The notes under the pieces are model-generated. The model saw only the letters and a list, made by a program, of their open reading frames with translations. It did not search any database and was not told the DNA's origin. From Verrucomicrobiaceae bacterium (lineage in GTDB: Bacteria > Verrucomicrobiota > Verrucomicrobiia > Verrucomicrobiales > Verrucomicrobiaceae): a stretch of DNA of 64,000 nucleotides. How positions within the stretch are numbered: position 1 is the first letter of the stretch; each line of letters starts with the position of its first letter. The DNA lies in assembly GCA_016795365.1 (NCBI GenBank), contig JAEUHN010000004.1, positions 124,001-188,000 of the forward strand, read 5' to 3'. This document shows, piece after piece, positions 39,292 to 48,659 of this stretch. The position numbers and the translations under genes were made by a program.

Positions 39292-40815
39292 TTAAGGGCT
39301 AAACACCCTCTGCGCCTCCTTCGCAAACCCATCCGTGGCAGCATCAATCATGAGCACGGAGACTTTGTCCTTGAGCACCTGGGTGCGAACGAAGCGGCCT
39401 TCCGCCGTGAAGGCATCGCTGACGGAGCCTTGGTCATAGAACTGTCGCAACGATTCGCGCAGGGCTTTGGCGAAGACCGCGGCCTGCTCGGGGGTCTTCC
39501 ATTGCGTCTGCAAGACGGCATGACCGCGACGGGTGAGATCGCCATTGATCGCATACGTCAGCAGCCGGTCCGAGACCCAGCCGCGTGAGGCATCGAGGGA
39601 GGATTGATCATCGTTGTAGCGACGCAGAAAACCCAACACCGCCTGCTGGCCCAGGCGGTCGTCCCAGAAGGGCTTCGTATTGGCCACTTCGATGCTCGAC
39701 CACTCGACGCGCGGGATTGGCAGTCGATCTTCGGCAAGGTAGCGCTGCGAGTCCATCACGTCAGCCGTGCTTTCGGGCGCGCGACCATAGACAGAGCTGA
39801 GCTGCTTGAAGCCGCCAATGCTGTGCATGGCCTGCGCGAATCGAAATCCGCTCATCATCGGAAATGTCTCCAACTCGCGGAGATAGGCGGGCATGGGCAC
39901 GAGGTTCAACGGATGATCGGGATCATCGGTGGGGATGGCATTGGGATTGGGTCCCTGGAACATCTTGAGATCGCGCAGGAATCGCACGAGCGCTGCATCG
40001 CCGCCGAGCAAGCCCAGGCGGGCCATGCGTTCATCAGTGCTCAGCGCCACCTTCGCGCCGGGCAGCAGCGACTTGCCGAAGTGATGCAGCAGGTTGGCAT
40101 ACGAGAGCGCCAGCGTGGGATCGCTCATCACGGGCACGCCATCGGGCTGCTTATTGGGATCGACGATGTAGATCGTCTCGCTCGCTTCGTCATACCAACC
40201 ACCGAGCTGTCGAACCCAGAGCGCAGCCCGCAGCGGCAGGGTGTCGATCGTCTGTGGGATCACGCCGAGGGCGGCAAAGGCAGCACCTTCGCGTTCGCCA
40301 AATCCCTCGGGGTGCTGACGTTTCATCCACGCGAGGATGAGCTTCTCGATCTCTGCCTGGGGAGCCGTCACCGTGGGGATGGGCAGCTCTTCGAGTTCAC
40401 GTAACTTCAGCAACTCAGCACCCAGCGAAACAAAGTCCTCGGGCACTTTGTCCGGCGGCGACTCCTCCTTCATCGGCTTGCCATTCGCGGGCATGCCCAG
40501 CTTCGCCAGCTTGTCGATGAGGTCGGAGTTCTCCTTCTGAAGCGCCTGCACCTGCTCGTGCAGATACTCCACTTGGTTCTGGAGCAAGGCGATCTGCTTG
40601 TCCGCATCGGAGCCCTGGGCAGCATTCGCTGGCGTTGGCAGCAGGGGATTCGGAGCCATCGGCTCCTGCGCTGCGACCACAGGCTCTTCACGCGGAGCGT
40701 GCTTAACAACCACAGTCGGTGCCATGACCTTGGGCGGTCCTTGATACCAAAGCATCATCGACAAGCCCACCCCGACGAGGATGAGCAAAAGCAGGAGGGA
40801 ACTCGGACGCAGCAT
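39292..40815 (-). CDS. Membrane-anchored coiled-coil protein with a degenerate metallopeptidase-like domain
   Basis: I start it at the ATG at 40815 (507 residues), which opens an N-terminal membrane anchor (LLLLLILVGVGLSMMLWY). A Pro/Ala-rich linker leads to a coiled coil of about 35 residues ('IALLQNQVEYLHEQVQALQ'). The C-terminal domain has a layout I associate with uncharacterised gluzincin-like proteins: a 'GWYDEASETIYIVD' strand pair, then a helix where HExxH would be, then 'LGGDAALV' in place of EGDA. In the helix the sequence is YANLLHHFG, so the zinc/catalytic residues are missing and it would be inactive as a peptidase. This family assignment is tentative. It is followed 19 bases later by acyP and preceded 43 bases earlier by an ATPase. 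Confidence 0.6.
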   Translation of the reverse strand: MLRPSSLLLLLILVGVGLSMMLWYQGPPKVMAPTVVVKHAPREEPVVAAQEPMAPNPLLPTPANAAQGSDADKQIALLQNQVEYLHEQVQALQKENSDLIDKLAKLGMPANGKPMKEESPPDKVPEDFVSLGAELLKLRELEELPIPTVTAPQAEIEKLILAWMKRQHPEGFGEREGAAFAALGVIPQTIDTLPLRAALWVRQLGGWYDEASETIYIVDPNKQPDGVPVMSDPTLALSYANLLHHFGKSLLPGAKVALSTDERMARLGLLGGDAALVRFLRDLKMFQGPNPNAIPTDDPDHPLNLVPMPAYLRELETFPMMSGFRFAQAMHSIGGFKQLSSVYGRAPESTADVMDSQRYLAEDRLPIPRVEWSSIEVANTKPFWDDRLGQQAVLGFLRRYNDDQSSLDASRGWVSDRLLTYAINGDLTRRGHAVLQTQWKTPEQAAVFAKALRESLRQFYDQGSVSDAFTAEGRFVRTQVLKDKVSVLMIDAATDGFAKEAQRVFSP

Positions 40816-40858
40816 GACTTCGAAGATGGACAGCGAAGCGCCGCTGTCGATCACCTCT

Positions 40859-41524
40859 CTACGCTTTGCGTGGGCGCTTCGTCGAGGTCGTCTTGTGCGT
40901 GCCGCCGTTCTCGTGCAACAACTGCCCCACGATGCTCTCCATCGCCGCGAGCCCCGAGGAGATCTTTTTGAAGAAGGAGGGATTGTGCGGCACCAGCACG
41001 AACCTCGGATGCTGCGACCAGATGTCGCGCAATCGAGTATCGAGCACCACGGCTTCCTCGCCCGTCTCATCGCGCACTGGATTGCCGCCCTTGATCATCA
41101 TCCCGCCGACCGCAGCACTCTCGAAGAACAGCACGGCATCGTAGCGCGCCAGTTCCTCCTTCAAGGTGGTGCCCTGCGCGTGGAAGAACTCATGGGGATG
41201 ATCGTCAGGCCAGTAGGCCGCGCCATCCACCGTGCCTCGATCACACAGCAGGATGCGCCCAGGATTTTGCACCGCATAGAGCGCCTCCATCTGCATTTGC
41301 ACCTGATAAATGGTGCGCTGAATGATCTTCACCGATTCGGGATCGTGCGAACGAGGAAACCCGCTGGAAAACATCAAGGTGGCAGCCTCAGGCACGAGCA
41401 CCACCTTCGATCCGATCTCACGACGAAACAAATCCGCCGCCGTCGTCTTTCCACCTCCGGGACCTCCACTGACAACGACTCGCAACGGACGATGCGCATG
41501 GGCTCTGGTGGACTTGGCTGACAT
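40859..41524 (-). CDS. AAA_28-type P-loop ATPase/kinase-like protein
   Basis: 221 residues. The P-loop 'VVVSGGPGGGKTTAADLF' is near the N-terminus, followed by 'VVLVPEAATLMFSSGFP' and 'RILLCDRGTVDGAAYWP'. These are hallmarks of the AAA_28 group (NadR C-terminal and Ttd14-like proteins), which bind nucleotides and may be small-molecule kinases. The final 20 residues are basic (TKRPRKA). It is the first gene of a likely minus-strand group with the membrane-anchored protein downstream. The substrate is unknown. Confidence 0.8.
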   Translation of the reverse strand: MSAKSTRAHAHRPLRVVVSGGPGGGKTTAADLFRREIGSKVVLVPEAATLMFSSGFPRSHDPESVKIIQRTIYQVQMQMEALYAVQNPGRILLCDRGTVDGAAYWPDDHPHEFFHAQGTTLKEELARYDAVLFFESAAVGGMMIKGGNPVRDETGEEAVVLDTRLRDIWSQHPRFVLVPHNPSFFKKISSGLAAMESIVGQLLHENGGTHKTTSTKRPRKA

Positions 41525-41574
41525 GGCACCAAGCTACACAAGATCCGTGCCTCAGAGCAACTTCGGATTGTAAC

Positions 41575-42987
<1,413 letters not shown>

Positions 42988-43131
42988 GGCGTGCGGAGTG
43001 TCTGCCAAGGGATCGCACCGCGCTAGAGCCATCTTTCCCCATCCCTTGCCCGTCCAGGTGCGCGGCGCGCATCTTCCATGCCTCGCACTTTCTCACTTGA
43101 TCGCCCTGGGGGCATAGGCAACTGGCTCCGC

Positions 43132-43145
43132 TGGTCAAATGACCA
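43132..43145. promoter_or_regulatory. Palindromic operator candidate in the divergent promoter region
   Basis: TGGTCAAATGACCA has perfect six-base arms (TGGTCA/TGACCA) around two bases. It lies between the divergent DUF1501 and adenylation-protein genes, about 80 bases before the latter. A dimeric repressor or activator could bind here and control either gene. Confidence 0.35.
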
Positions 43146-43222
43146 AATTTTATCGCCCTCCCATGAGACTGACTTGGGCCGCGATGGGGTAATTGAGGCG
43201 GAGCTGTGCAACAATCAATCGA

Positions 43223-46180
43223 ATGGCCAATAAGACTATCAAGGGAGAACCATCACCCGATGACATGCACGACGATGCAGGGTCCATCGCGTCCCTCCTA
43301 GAGATCGGCAGCCAGTGCTCTTCCGGCGGGCCAGCCTTGCTGCTCCATGATGGTTCCCACCTGACTCATGAGGATCTCCAGTCGCTCGTGGTTCAGGCCG
43401 AGGCCGATCTGCGCCGTCTGGGCATCGGACGGCGCACACGAGTGATGACCGCTTTGCCTGACAGTCCGCTCACGGCTTGTGTGTTGCTGGCACTGACTCG
43501 TTCAGCTATCTGCGCTCCGGTGAATCCTGATTTGCGCCGGGCGGAAGTCGAGATCTTGATCCCTGAACTCGGTGCCGAGGTGCTCGTGGCGCATGGTGCC
43601 TGTGCCGATGAGGCACGCCGCGCTGCTGCGGCACTCAGCCTGCCAATCATAGAAGTGAGTTGGGAAGGAACCAAGAGCCTTCACTGGTCCGGTCCCGCCC
43701 TGACCTCAGACCCCGCTGAGGCATCGGTCGCCGAGCCAGACGATACGGCCCTGATCCTCCTGACCTCCGGCTCCAGCGCACGCCCGAAGCGCGTGCCGCT
43801 AAGCCATCGTCACCTCACTCTGTCGGCCGCACGCATGGCACGATCGCTCGCGCTCACAGCCTCGGATGTGTGCCTGAACATGATGCCGATGTTCCATGTC
43901 GGGGCTGTGGTCGATCTCTTGCTCGCGCCCTTGTCCGTGGGCGGATCGCTTACCCGGCCAGAGACGATGTCGGTGCCTGCGTTTTTCGAAGCGCTGGAGA
44001 AGCTGCGCCCCACTTGGTTCCAGGGCGTGCCCACGCTCCTGCATGAGCTGGCTGTCCATGCTTTGCGTCGAGGCGGAGCCCATCAGCGATCCACGCTGCG
44101 TCTCGTGCGCTCGGTGTCCTCGCCTTTGCCACCTGAGTGGATCAACGAGATCGAGGCAGCGCTCGGTGCGCCCGTGATCGAGATCTACGGCATGACCGAG
44201 ACCGCAGGCGTCATTACCAGCAATCCCCTGCCACCGGAGCTGCGCAAGGTGGGGTCCGTGGGCCGTCCTACAGCGAGCATGGAAGTCATCGTCCGCGATG
44301 CCAGCGGTGCGCAGGCTGGTGTGAGTGCTCGCGGTGAGATTATGGTGCGCGGTGCCGGCGTGATGACCGGCTACGAAAAACTCGACAGCCAGGATCGTGG
44401 CCTAACAGAAGATGGCTGGCTAAAAACCGGCGACGAAGGTTACTTCGATGCCGAGGGGTTCTTGTTCATCACCGGCCGCATCAATGATCAAATCAATCGA
44501 GGTGGAGAGAAAGTGTCGCCGCGCGAGATCGACGAGGTGCTGGTCAGCCATCCAAGAGTTCAAGACGCCGCCGCCTTCGCCGTGCCCCATCCGCATCTAG
44601 GCCAGGACGTGGCCGCTGCCGTTGTAGCCAAACCTGGCACAACGCTCACCGCTGAAGAGCTGACGACGCACGTCTCCAGCCAGCTCGCTTACTTCAAGGT
44701 GCCCAAGGCATTCTACCTCGTGCCCGAACTGCCACGCGGTCCCGGTGGCAAGCTGCGCCGCCGTTTGCTGCCTGAAATGGTGCGCGACCTCCAGCCACTC
44801 GCTCACGCGGAAGCCGATGCCGCCGAAGCTCCGCAGACCGACATGGAAAAACGAGTGGCCGGCTGGTGGGAATCCGAACTCAAGGTGACGGGCATCGGGC
44901 GCAACGGAGACTTTTTCGAACTCGGTGGCGACTCGCTTACAGCGGCAGCGTTCACGGTTGGTATTGAGAAGTTGTTAGGCATCCAAGTCCGTCCTGCAGC
45001 ACTCTTTGATCATCCCACGGTGACCAGCTTCGCCCGTTATCTGGAAGGGGCGATGGCATCTCGCGCTGACAGTGCCGCAGTGAGCGTTGCCAAGCCTGAG
45101 CCCGCGATGAACCCGGACCTCCACCGCCGTCTGCTCGCCGCGATGAGCGTGTGGCCAGGCGTGCGCCGCGATGAGTCGTCCTTGCTCGTCGGCCTTCGCA
45201 CAGATGGCAGCGGCACGCCGATCTTCTGGTGCGGCCAGGGGCGACCTGAATACGACAGCATTGTGGAGCAGTTGCCGCCCGAACATCCGATCTATGGCAC
45301 GCGCTCGCTCTACCTCTTCGAAGGGAAGAAGCGCCAGGACGAAGAGGCCCTGGCCCGCATTTTTGCGAACGAAGTCGAGCAGCTACGTGCCGGTCGCGAG
45401 GTGATTCTTGGCGGCTTTTGTGCGGGTGGTCGCATCGCCTTCGATGCCGCCTGCCACCTACGCTCGCGCGGCGTGCCGGTGAAGATGGTCTTCATGCATG
45501 AAACCTGGGCCACGCAGCCCATTGACGTGCCCGTGGCACTCGGCTTCACCGTGGACTCCACGTTCAGCCCGTATCGCGAGTATGCACGGCCGGAGGTGCT
45601 CATGAACAAGCGCTTCACCGCAGGCTGGTCCTTGTCGATGTTCCGCACGGCGCACAATGGCATCTACGCGGCCGAGCCTTTATCCAAGGAAGTGCAAAAG
45701 CTCCGCTCGCTGTGGACTGATCCATCGAAGTTCCAGCGCCCCGCGCCCATGGACGAAGTGCCCGGCATTGCCTATCGGGCGAAGATCGAGAGCCGCTTCC
45801 ATACACCCGTGTTGCTCATCGGCTGGCCGGGCTTTGCATGCGTGAAGGTGACAAACCTCAGCAAGCAGACCTGGCTCCCGGCAGCTCGCAGTGGATTGCA
45901 CCTCGGTCAACGCTGGCTGGACAACGAAGGCAAGGTCGTCGGTGATCCGGGACCGTCGGTGCCGCTGCCCAAAGGGGTGCCGCCTGGAAAATCTGTCACC
46001 TTCCTCATCAAGATCCCCGCGTCCAACACGCAAGGCCTGCGAACTTTAGAGATAGATATGGTGGACGAGGGCATCTGCTGGTTCTCGGAGAAACAATCCC
46101 AGTATCCCTCGCAACCTCTTCGCCTGCAACTCAAGGTGACTTCCCTTTTACGTCCTCGCTCGACTCCTCCCAACCCATGA
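43223..46180 (+). CDS. Adenylation-carrier protein-thioesterase synthetase with an extra C-terminal domain
   Basis: 985 residues from the ATG at 43223; an in-frame TTG lies ten codons upstream. Residues 1-530 are an AMP-forming ligase domain: 'LLTSGSSARPKRV', 'PMFHVGAVVDLLL', 'IYGMTETAGVITSNPLPPE', 'KTGDEGYFDAEGFLFITGR' and 'INRGGEKVSPREIDEVL'. It looks more like Pcs60/acyl-CoA-ligase enzymes than a classic amino-acid adenylation domain. A carrier domain follows with 4'-phosphopantetheine site Ser571 in GGDSL. Residues 650-850 are an alpha/beta thioesterase whose nucleophile position is Cys733 (GGFCAGGRIAF), not Ser. The last 110 residues ('VKVTNLSKQTWLP ... WLDNEGKVV ... LPKGVPPGKSV') form an Ig-like domain seen in some glycosyl- and methyltransferases. 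Its stop overlaps the amidohydrolase start (ATGA). It probably loads an acid and releases or lactonises it; the substrate is unknown. Confidence 0.88.
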   Translation: MANKTIKGEPSPDDMHDDAGSIASLLEIGSQCSSGGPALLLHDGSHLTHEDLQSLVVQAEADLRRLGIGRRTRVMTALPDSPLTACVLLALTRSAICAPVNPDLRRAEVEILIPELGAEVLVAHGACADEARRAAAALSLPIIEVSWEGTKSLHWSGPALTSDPAEASVAEPDDTALILLTSGSSARPKRVPLSHRHLTLSAARMARSLALTASDVCLNMMPMFHVGAVVDLLLAPLSVGGSLTRPETMSVPAFFEALEKLRPTWFQGVPTLLHELAVHALRRGGAHQRSTLRLVRSVSSPLPPEWINEIEAALGAPVIEIYGMTETAGVITSNPLPPELRKVGSVGRPTASMEVIVRDASGAQAGVSARGEIMVRGAGVMTGYEKLDSQDRGLTEDGWLKTGDEGYFDAEGFLFITGRINDQINRGGEKVSPREIDEVLVSHPRVQDAAAFAVPHPHLGQDVAAAVVAKPGTTLTAEELTTHVSSQLAYFKVPKAFYLVPELPRGPGGKLRRRLLPEMVRDLQPLAHAEADAAEAPQTDMEKRVAGWWESELKVTGIGRNGDFFELGGDSLTAAAFTVGIEKLLGIQVRPAALFDHPTVTSFARYLEGAMASRADSAAVSVAKPEPAMNPDLHRRLLAAMSVWPGVRRDESSLLVGLRTDGSGTPIFWCGQGRPEYDSIVEQLPPEHPIYGTRSLYLFEGKKRQDEEALARIFANEVEQLRAGREVILGGFCAGGRIAFDAACHLRSRGVPVKMVFMHETWATQPIDVPVALGFTVDSTFSPYREYARPEVLMNKRFTAGWSLSMFRTAHNGIYAAEPLSKEVQKLRSLWTDPSKFQRPAPMDEVPGIAYRAKIESRFHTPVLLIGWPGFACVKVTNLSKQTWLPAARSGLHLGQRWLDNEGKVVGDPGPSVPLPKGVPPGKSVTFLIKIPASNTQGLRTLEIDMVDEGICWFSEKQSQYPSQPLRLQLKVTSLLRPRSTPPNP

Positions 46181-47304
46181 ATCCAGCCCAACAGCTCTCA
46201 CCCTTCTACCGTCAGCTCGCCGCTGAAGTCCGTGCCCTCGGTGGTTACTTCAATGCCCATACGCACCTCGACCGCGCAGGCACGATGGACGAACGCTACT
46301 GGCGGATGACCGGCATACGCGTGGAGGACAATTCCTCGATTTCCCTGCACGAGAAGCACCGACTCATCTACGAGGTGCATCGCGGCCCGGCCTATGACGA
46401 AGCCGATCTGCGTGAACGCGTGGCCGCACACCTCGCAGTGATGGTGGGCTGCGATACTCGGCGCGTGGACACCCTCGCGGACTGCACCGCCGACCGTGTG
46501 GGCCTCACCGCGCTCGAAACCCTTCTCTCCATCAAGGCCGAGTGGGCCGACCGCATTGACATGCGCGTGGCCGCTTACTCGCCACTCGGCTTTCCCGAAA
46601 GCGAGCCCCAGCGCTGGGAGCTTTTCCAGGAAGCGGTCAAACGTGCTGACTTCATCTCCGCCTTGCCCGAGGCCGATGAACTCTCCGAATATCCCGGTCA
46701 CATTGGCTTTGAGGAACACAGCCGCCGCATGCTCGCCATCGCCGCCGAGCACGGCAAGATGATCCACGTTCACACCGATCAACGAAACGAGCCTAACGAA
46801 GCCGGCACCGAGCGCGTGCTGAAGGTGATGCGCCAGGAAGGCCACACCAAGCCCGCTGGCGATGAACCGCTCGTCTGGATGGTCCACATGGTTTCGCCTT
46901 CCACCTATGACGATGCACGCTTCGCTAAGATGGTGGAGGACATGCTCGATCTCGGCGTGGGCCTGATCTCCTGCCCTTCAGCCGCCGTCGGCATGAGACA
47001 GTTGCGCCCGATCGCCTCACCGATCTACAACAGCATCCCCCGCGTGCTGGAACTCGTCGCCGCTGGTGTGCCTGTGCGCCTCGGTTCGGACAACATCGCG
47101 GATATGTGCTCGCCCTCGACCACCGCTGATCTCACCGATGAAGTCTTCACGCTTTCAGCGGCGGTGCGCTACTACCAGCCCGCGCTGCTTGCCCGCCTGG
47201 CCGCCGGTGTCATGCCCGATGCGGCGATGCGCGAGATGGTGCGTGTTCACCTCGAACAAAACGACGCCCAAATCCAACGCGTGATCCATGGATCTCATTC
47301 GTAA
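46177..47304 (+). CDS. Cytosine-deaminase/adenosine-deaminase-like amidohydrolase
   Basis: 375 residues. Metal-site pattern of the amidohydrolase superfamily: HxH at residues 28-30 (NAHTHLDRAG), a later His in 'KMIHVHTDQRNEP', His in 'VWMVHMVSP', and the beta-8 Asp in 'LGSDNIADM'. The HTHLD start and HVHTDQ strand resemble the cytosine deaminase / D-aminoacylase side of the superfamily, which hydrolyses C-N bonds in small molecules. It starts inside the stop codon of the preceding synthetase gene (ATGA) and ends 17 bases inside the P450 gene, so the three are translationally coupled. A tailoring or release step on the synthetase product, or recycling of a nitrogen compound, is the likely role, but this is inference. 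Confidence 0.8.
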   Translation: MNPAQQLSPFYRQLAAEVRALGGYFNAHTHLDRAGTMDERYWRMTGIRVEDNSSISLHEKHRLIYEVHRGPAYDEADLRERVAAHLAVMVGCDTRRVDTLADCTADRVGLTALETLLSIKAEWADRIDMRVAAYSPLGFPESEPQRWELFQEAVKRADFISALPEADELSEYPGHIGFEEHSRRMLAIAAEHGKMIHVHTDQRNEPNEAGTERVLKVMRQEGHTKPAGDEPLVWMVHMVSPSTYDDARFAKMVEDMLDLGVGLISCPSAAVGMRQLRPIASPIYNSIPRVLELVAAGVPVRLGSDNIADMCSPSTTADLTDEVFTLSAAVRYYQPALLARLAAGVMPDAAMREMVRVHLEQNDAQIQRVIHGSHS

Positions 47305-48586
47305 GTTCATCCGTCGCATGAGCGGCGACTCGTCCACGCCTGCGGAGGTCGCTGCTGCCATCGAGCCCACGGCGCCTGTGTCAAAGCAAGAGCCTGCAAC
47401 TCCGACGAATGCTCCGATCGACTTCGATCCGCTCGCGCCAGCCTTCGTCAGTGATCCGTATCCGATCCTTGCGCGTCTGCGCACTGAGGACCCCGTGCAT
47501 CGCAACAGCTCCGCGCTCTGGGCTTTGACCCGTCATGCCGACATCGTCGCTGCTCTCGGTGATCCCCGCTTCGGCAATGCGCCCTCGCCTTACGCCGTGG
47601 TCAATGCGCGCAATCGTCATCGCTACGTCTGCGCTGATGTGGCGAACAACATCATTCCCTTTCTCGATCCGCCGGAGCACGACACGCCGCGCCGCCTGAT
47701 CGGACGTGCGTTCGCCAAAAAGATGCGGCACCAGCCACCGGACTTGAAAGCTATCGCCGAGGAGTTCCTCGCTCCGCTTCGCGCCCGAGCGGAGTTTGAT
47801 GTGTTGCACGACTTCGGCACGCCGTTCGCCATCGCCGGGATCGGTCGCACCCTCGGTGTGCCACCTGAGGAAGAAGCGTTGCTCAAGGAATGGAGCCACT
47901 GGTTCTTCTACCTCTTCATGATGATTCCTTCGCAAGAGGTGCGCCAGCAACTCGATGAAGCCCTCACGGCCTTCCGCGATTACTTCAAAGGTCGCCTCGC
48001 CATCGTGCGCGAGACACCTGACGAAAGCCTGCTTACCGGACTCGCCGAGAGCGGCCTCTCAGATGCCGAGATCGTGGACACCTGCATGCTGCTCTTCGCC
48101 GATGGTGTGGAGAACGTGGACCGCGCCATCGCCAGCGGCACTTCCGTGATGCTTCGTCAGCCTGGCCTGTGGCAGCATCTCGCCGCGAACCCCGATGCCA
48201 TCCCCGCTGCCGTCGATGAATGCCTGCGCTTCGAGTCGCCTGCGATGTTCGTGGGTCGAGTTGCGCGTGAGGACATCGAACTGCGTGGTCGCACGATCCC
48301 GAAGAACGCAGGCGTTTTGTTGCTGCTTGGCTCCGCCAATCGCGATCCCGAGGTTTTCCCCGAGGCCGACACGTTCATACCCGACCGCACGCCCAATCGC
48401 CACCTCGCCTTCGGCCAGGGCAAGCACTCGTGCATTGGTGGACCGCTGGTGCGCCTGGAGATGACCATTGCGTTCGAGGCGTTGACGCAGTCCTTCCCTC
48501 AACTCCGGCTCAGCGACGAGTCCCTCGAATGGACTCCTCGCATCGGTCATCGCTGGATTGCGAAGTGCCCGGTGAGGAATGGTTAA
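47288..48586 (+). CDS. Cytochrome P450
   Basis: 432 residues. The haem-binding motif is 'FGQGKHSCIGGPLVRLE' with the axial Cys. The K-helix ExxR is in 'VDECLRF', and the C-helix region is 'PFLDPPEHDTPRRLIGRAF'. The I-helix reads 'LLFADGVENVDRAIASG', so the usual acid-Thr pair is Glu-Asn. A Pro/Ala-rich N-terminal 40 residues precede the fold, and there is no membrane anchor, typical of soluble bacterial class I P450s that need separate redox partners. No ferredoxin or reductase gene is nearby. It overlaps the amidohydrolase by 17 bases and is the third gene of the operon, so oxidation of the synthetase product is the likely job. Confidence 0.92.
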   Translation: MDLIRKFIRRMSGDSSTPAEVAAAIEPTAPVSKQEPATPTNAPIDFDPLAPAFVSDPYPILARLRTEDPVHRNSSALWALTRHADIVAALGDPRFGNAPSPYAVVNARNRHRYVCADVANNIIPFLDPPEHDTPRRLIGRAFAKKMRHQPPDLKAIAEEFLAPLRARAEFDVLHDFGTPFAIAGIGRTLGVPPEEEALLKEWSHWFFYLFMMIPSQEVRQQLDEALTAFRDYFKGRLAIVRETPDESLLTGLAESGLSDAEIVDTCMLLFADGVENVDRAIASGTSVMLRQPGLWQHLAANPDAIPAAVDECLRFESPAMFVGRVAREDIELRGRTIPKNAGVLLLLGSANRDPEVFPEADTFIPDRTPNRHLAFGQGKHSCIGGPLVRLEMTIAFEALTQSFPQLRLSDESLEWTPRIGHRWIAKCPVRNG

Positions 48587-48659
48587 ATGAGGCCGGCGAG
48601 GTCTCGCTCCCGCTCGCAATAACAGGCGAACGGCGTGCGTTTCGCTCCGCCCACTCACC

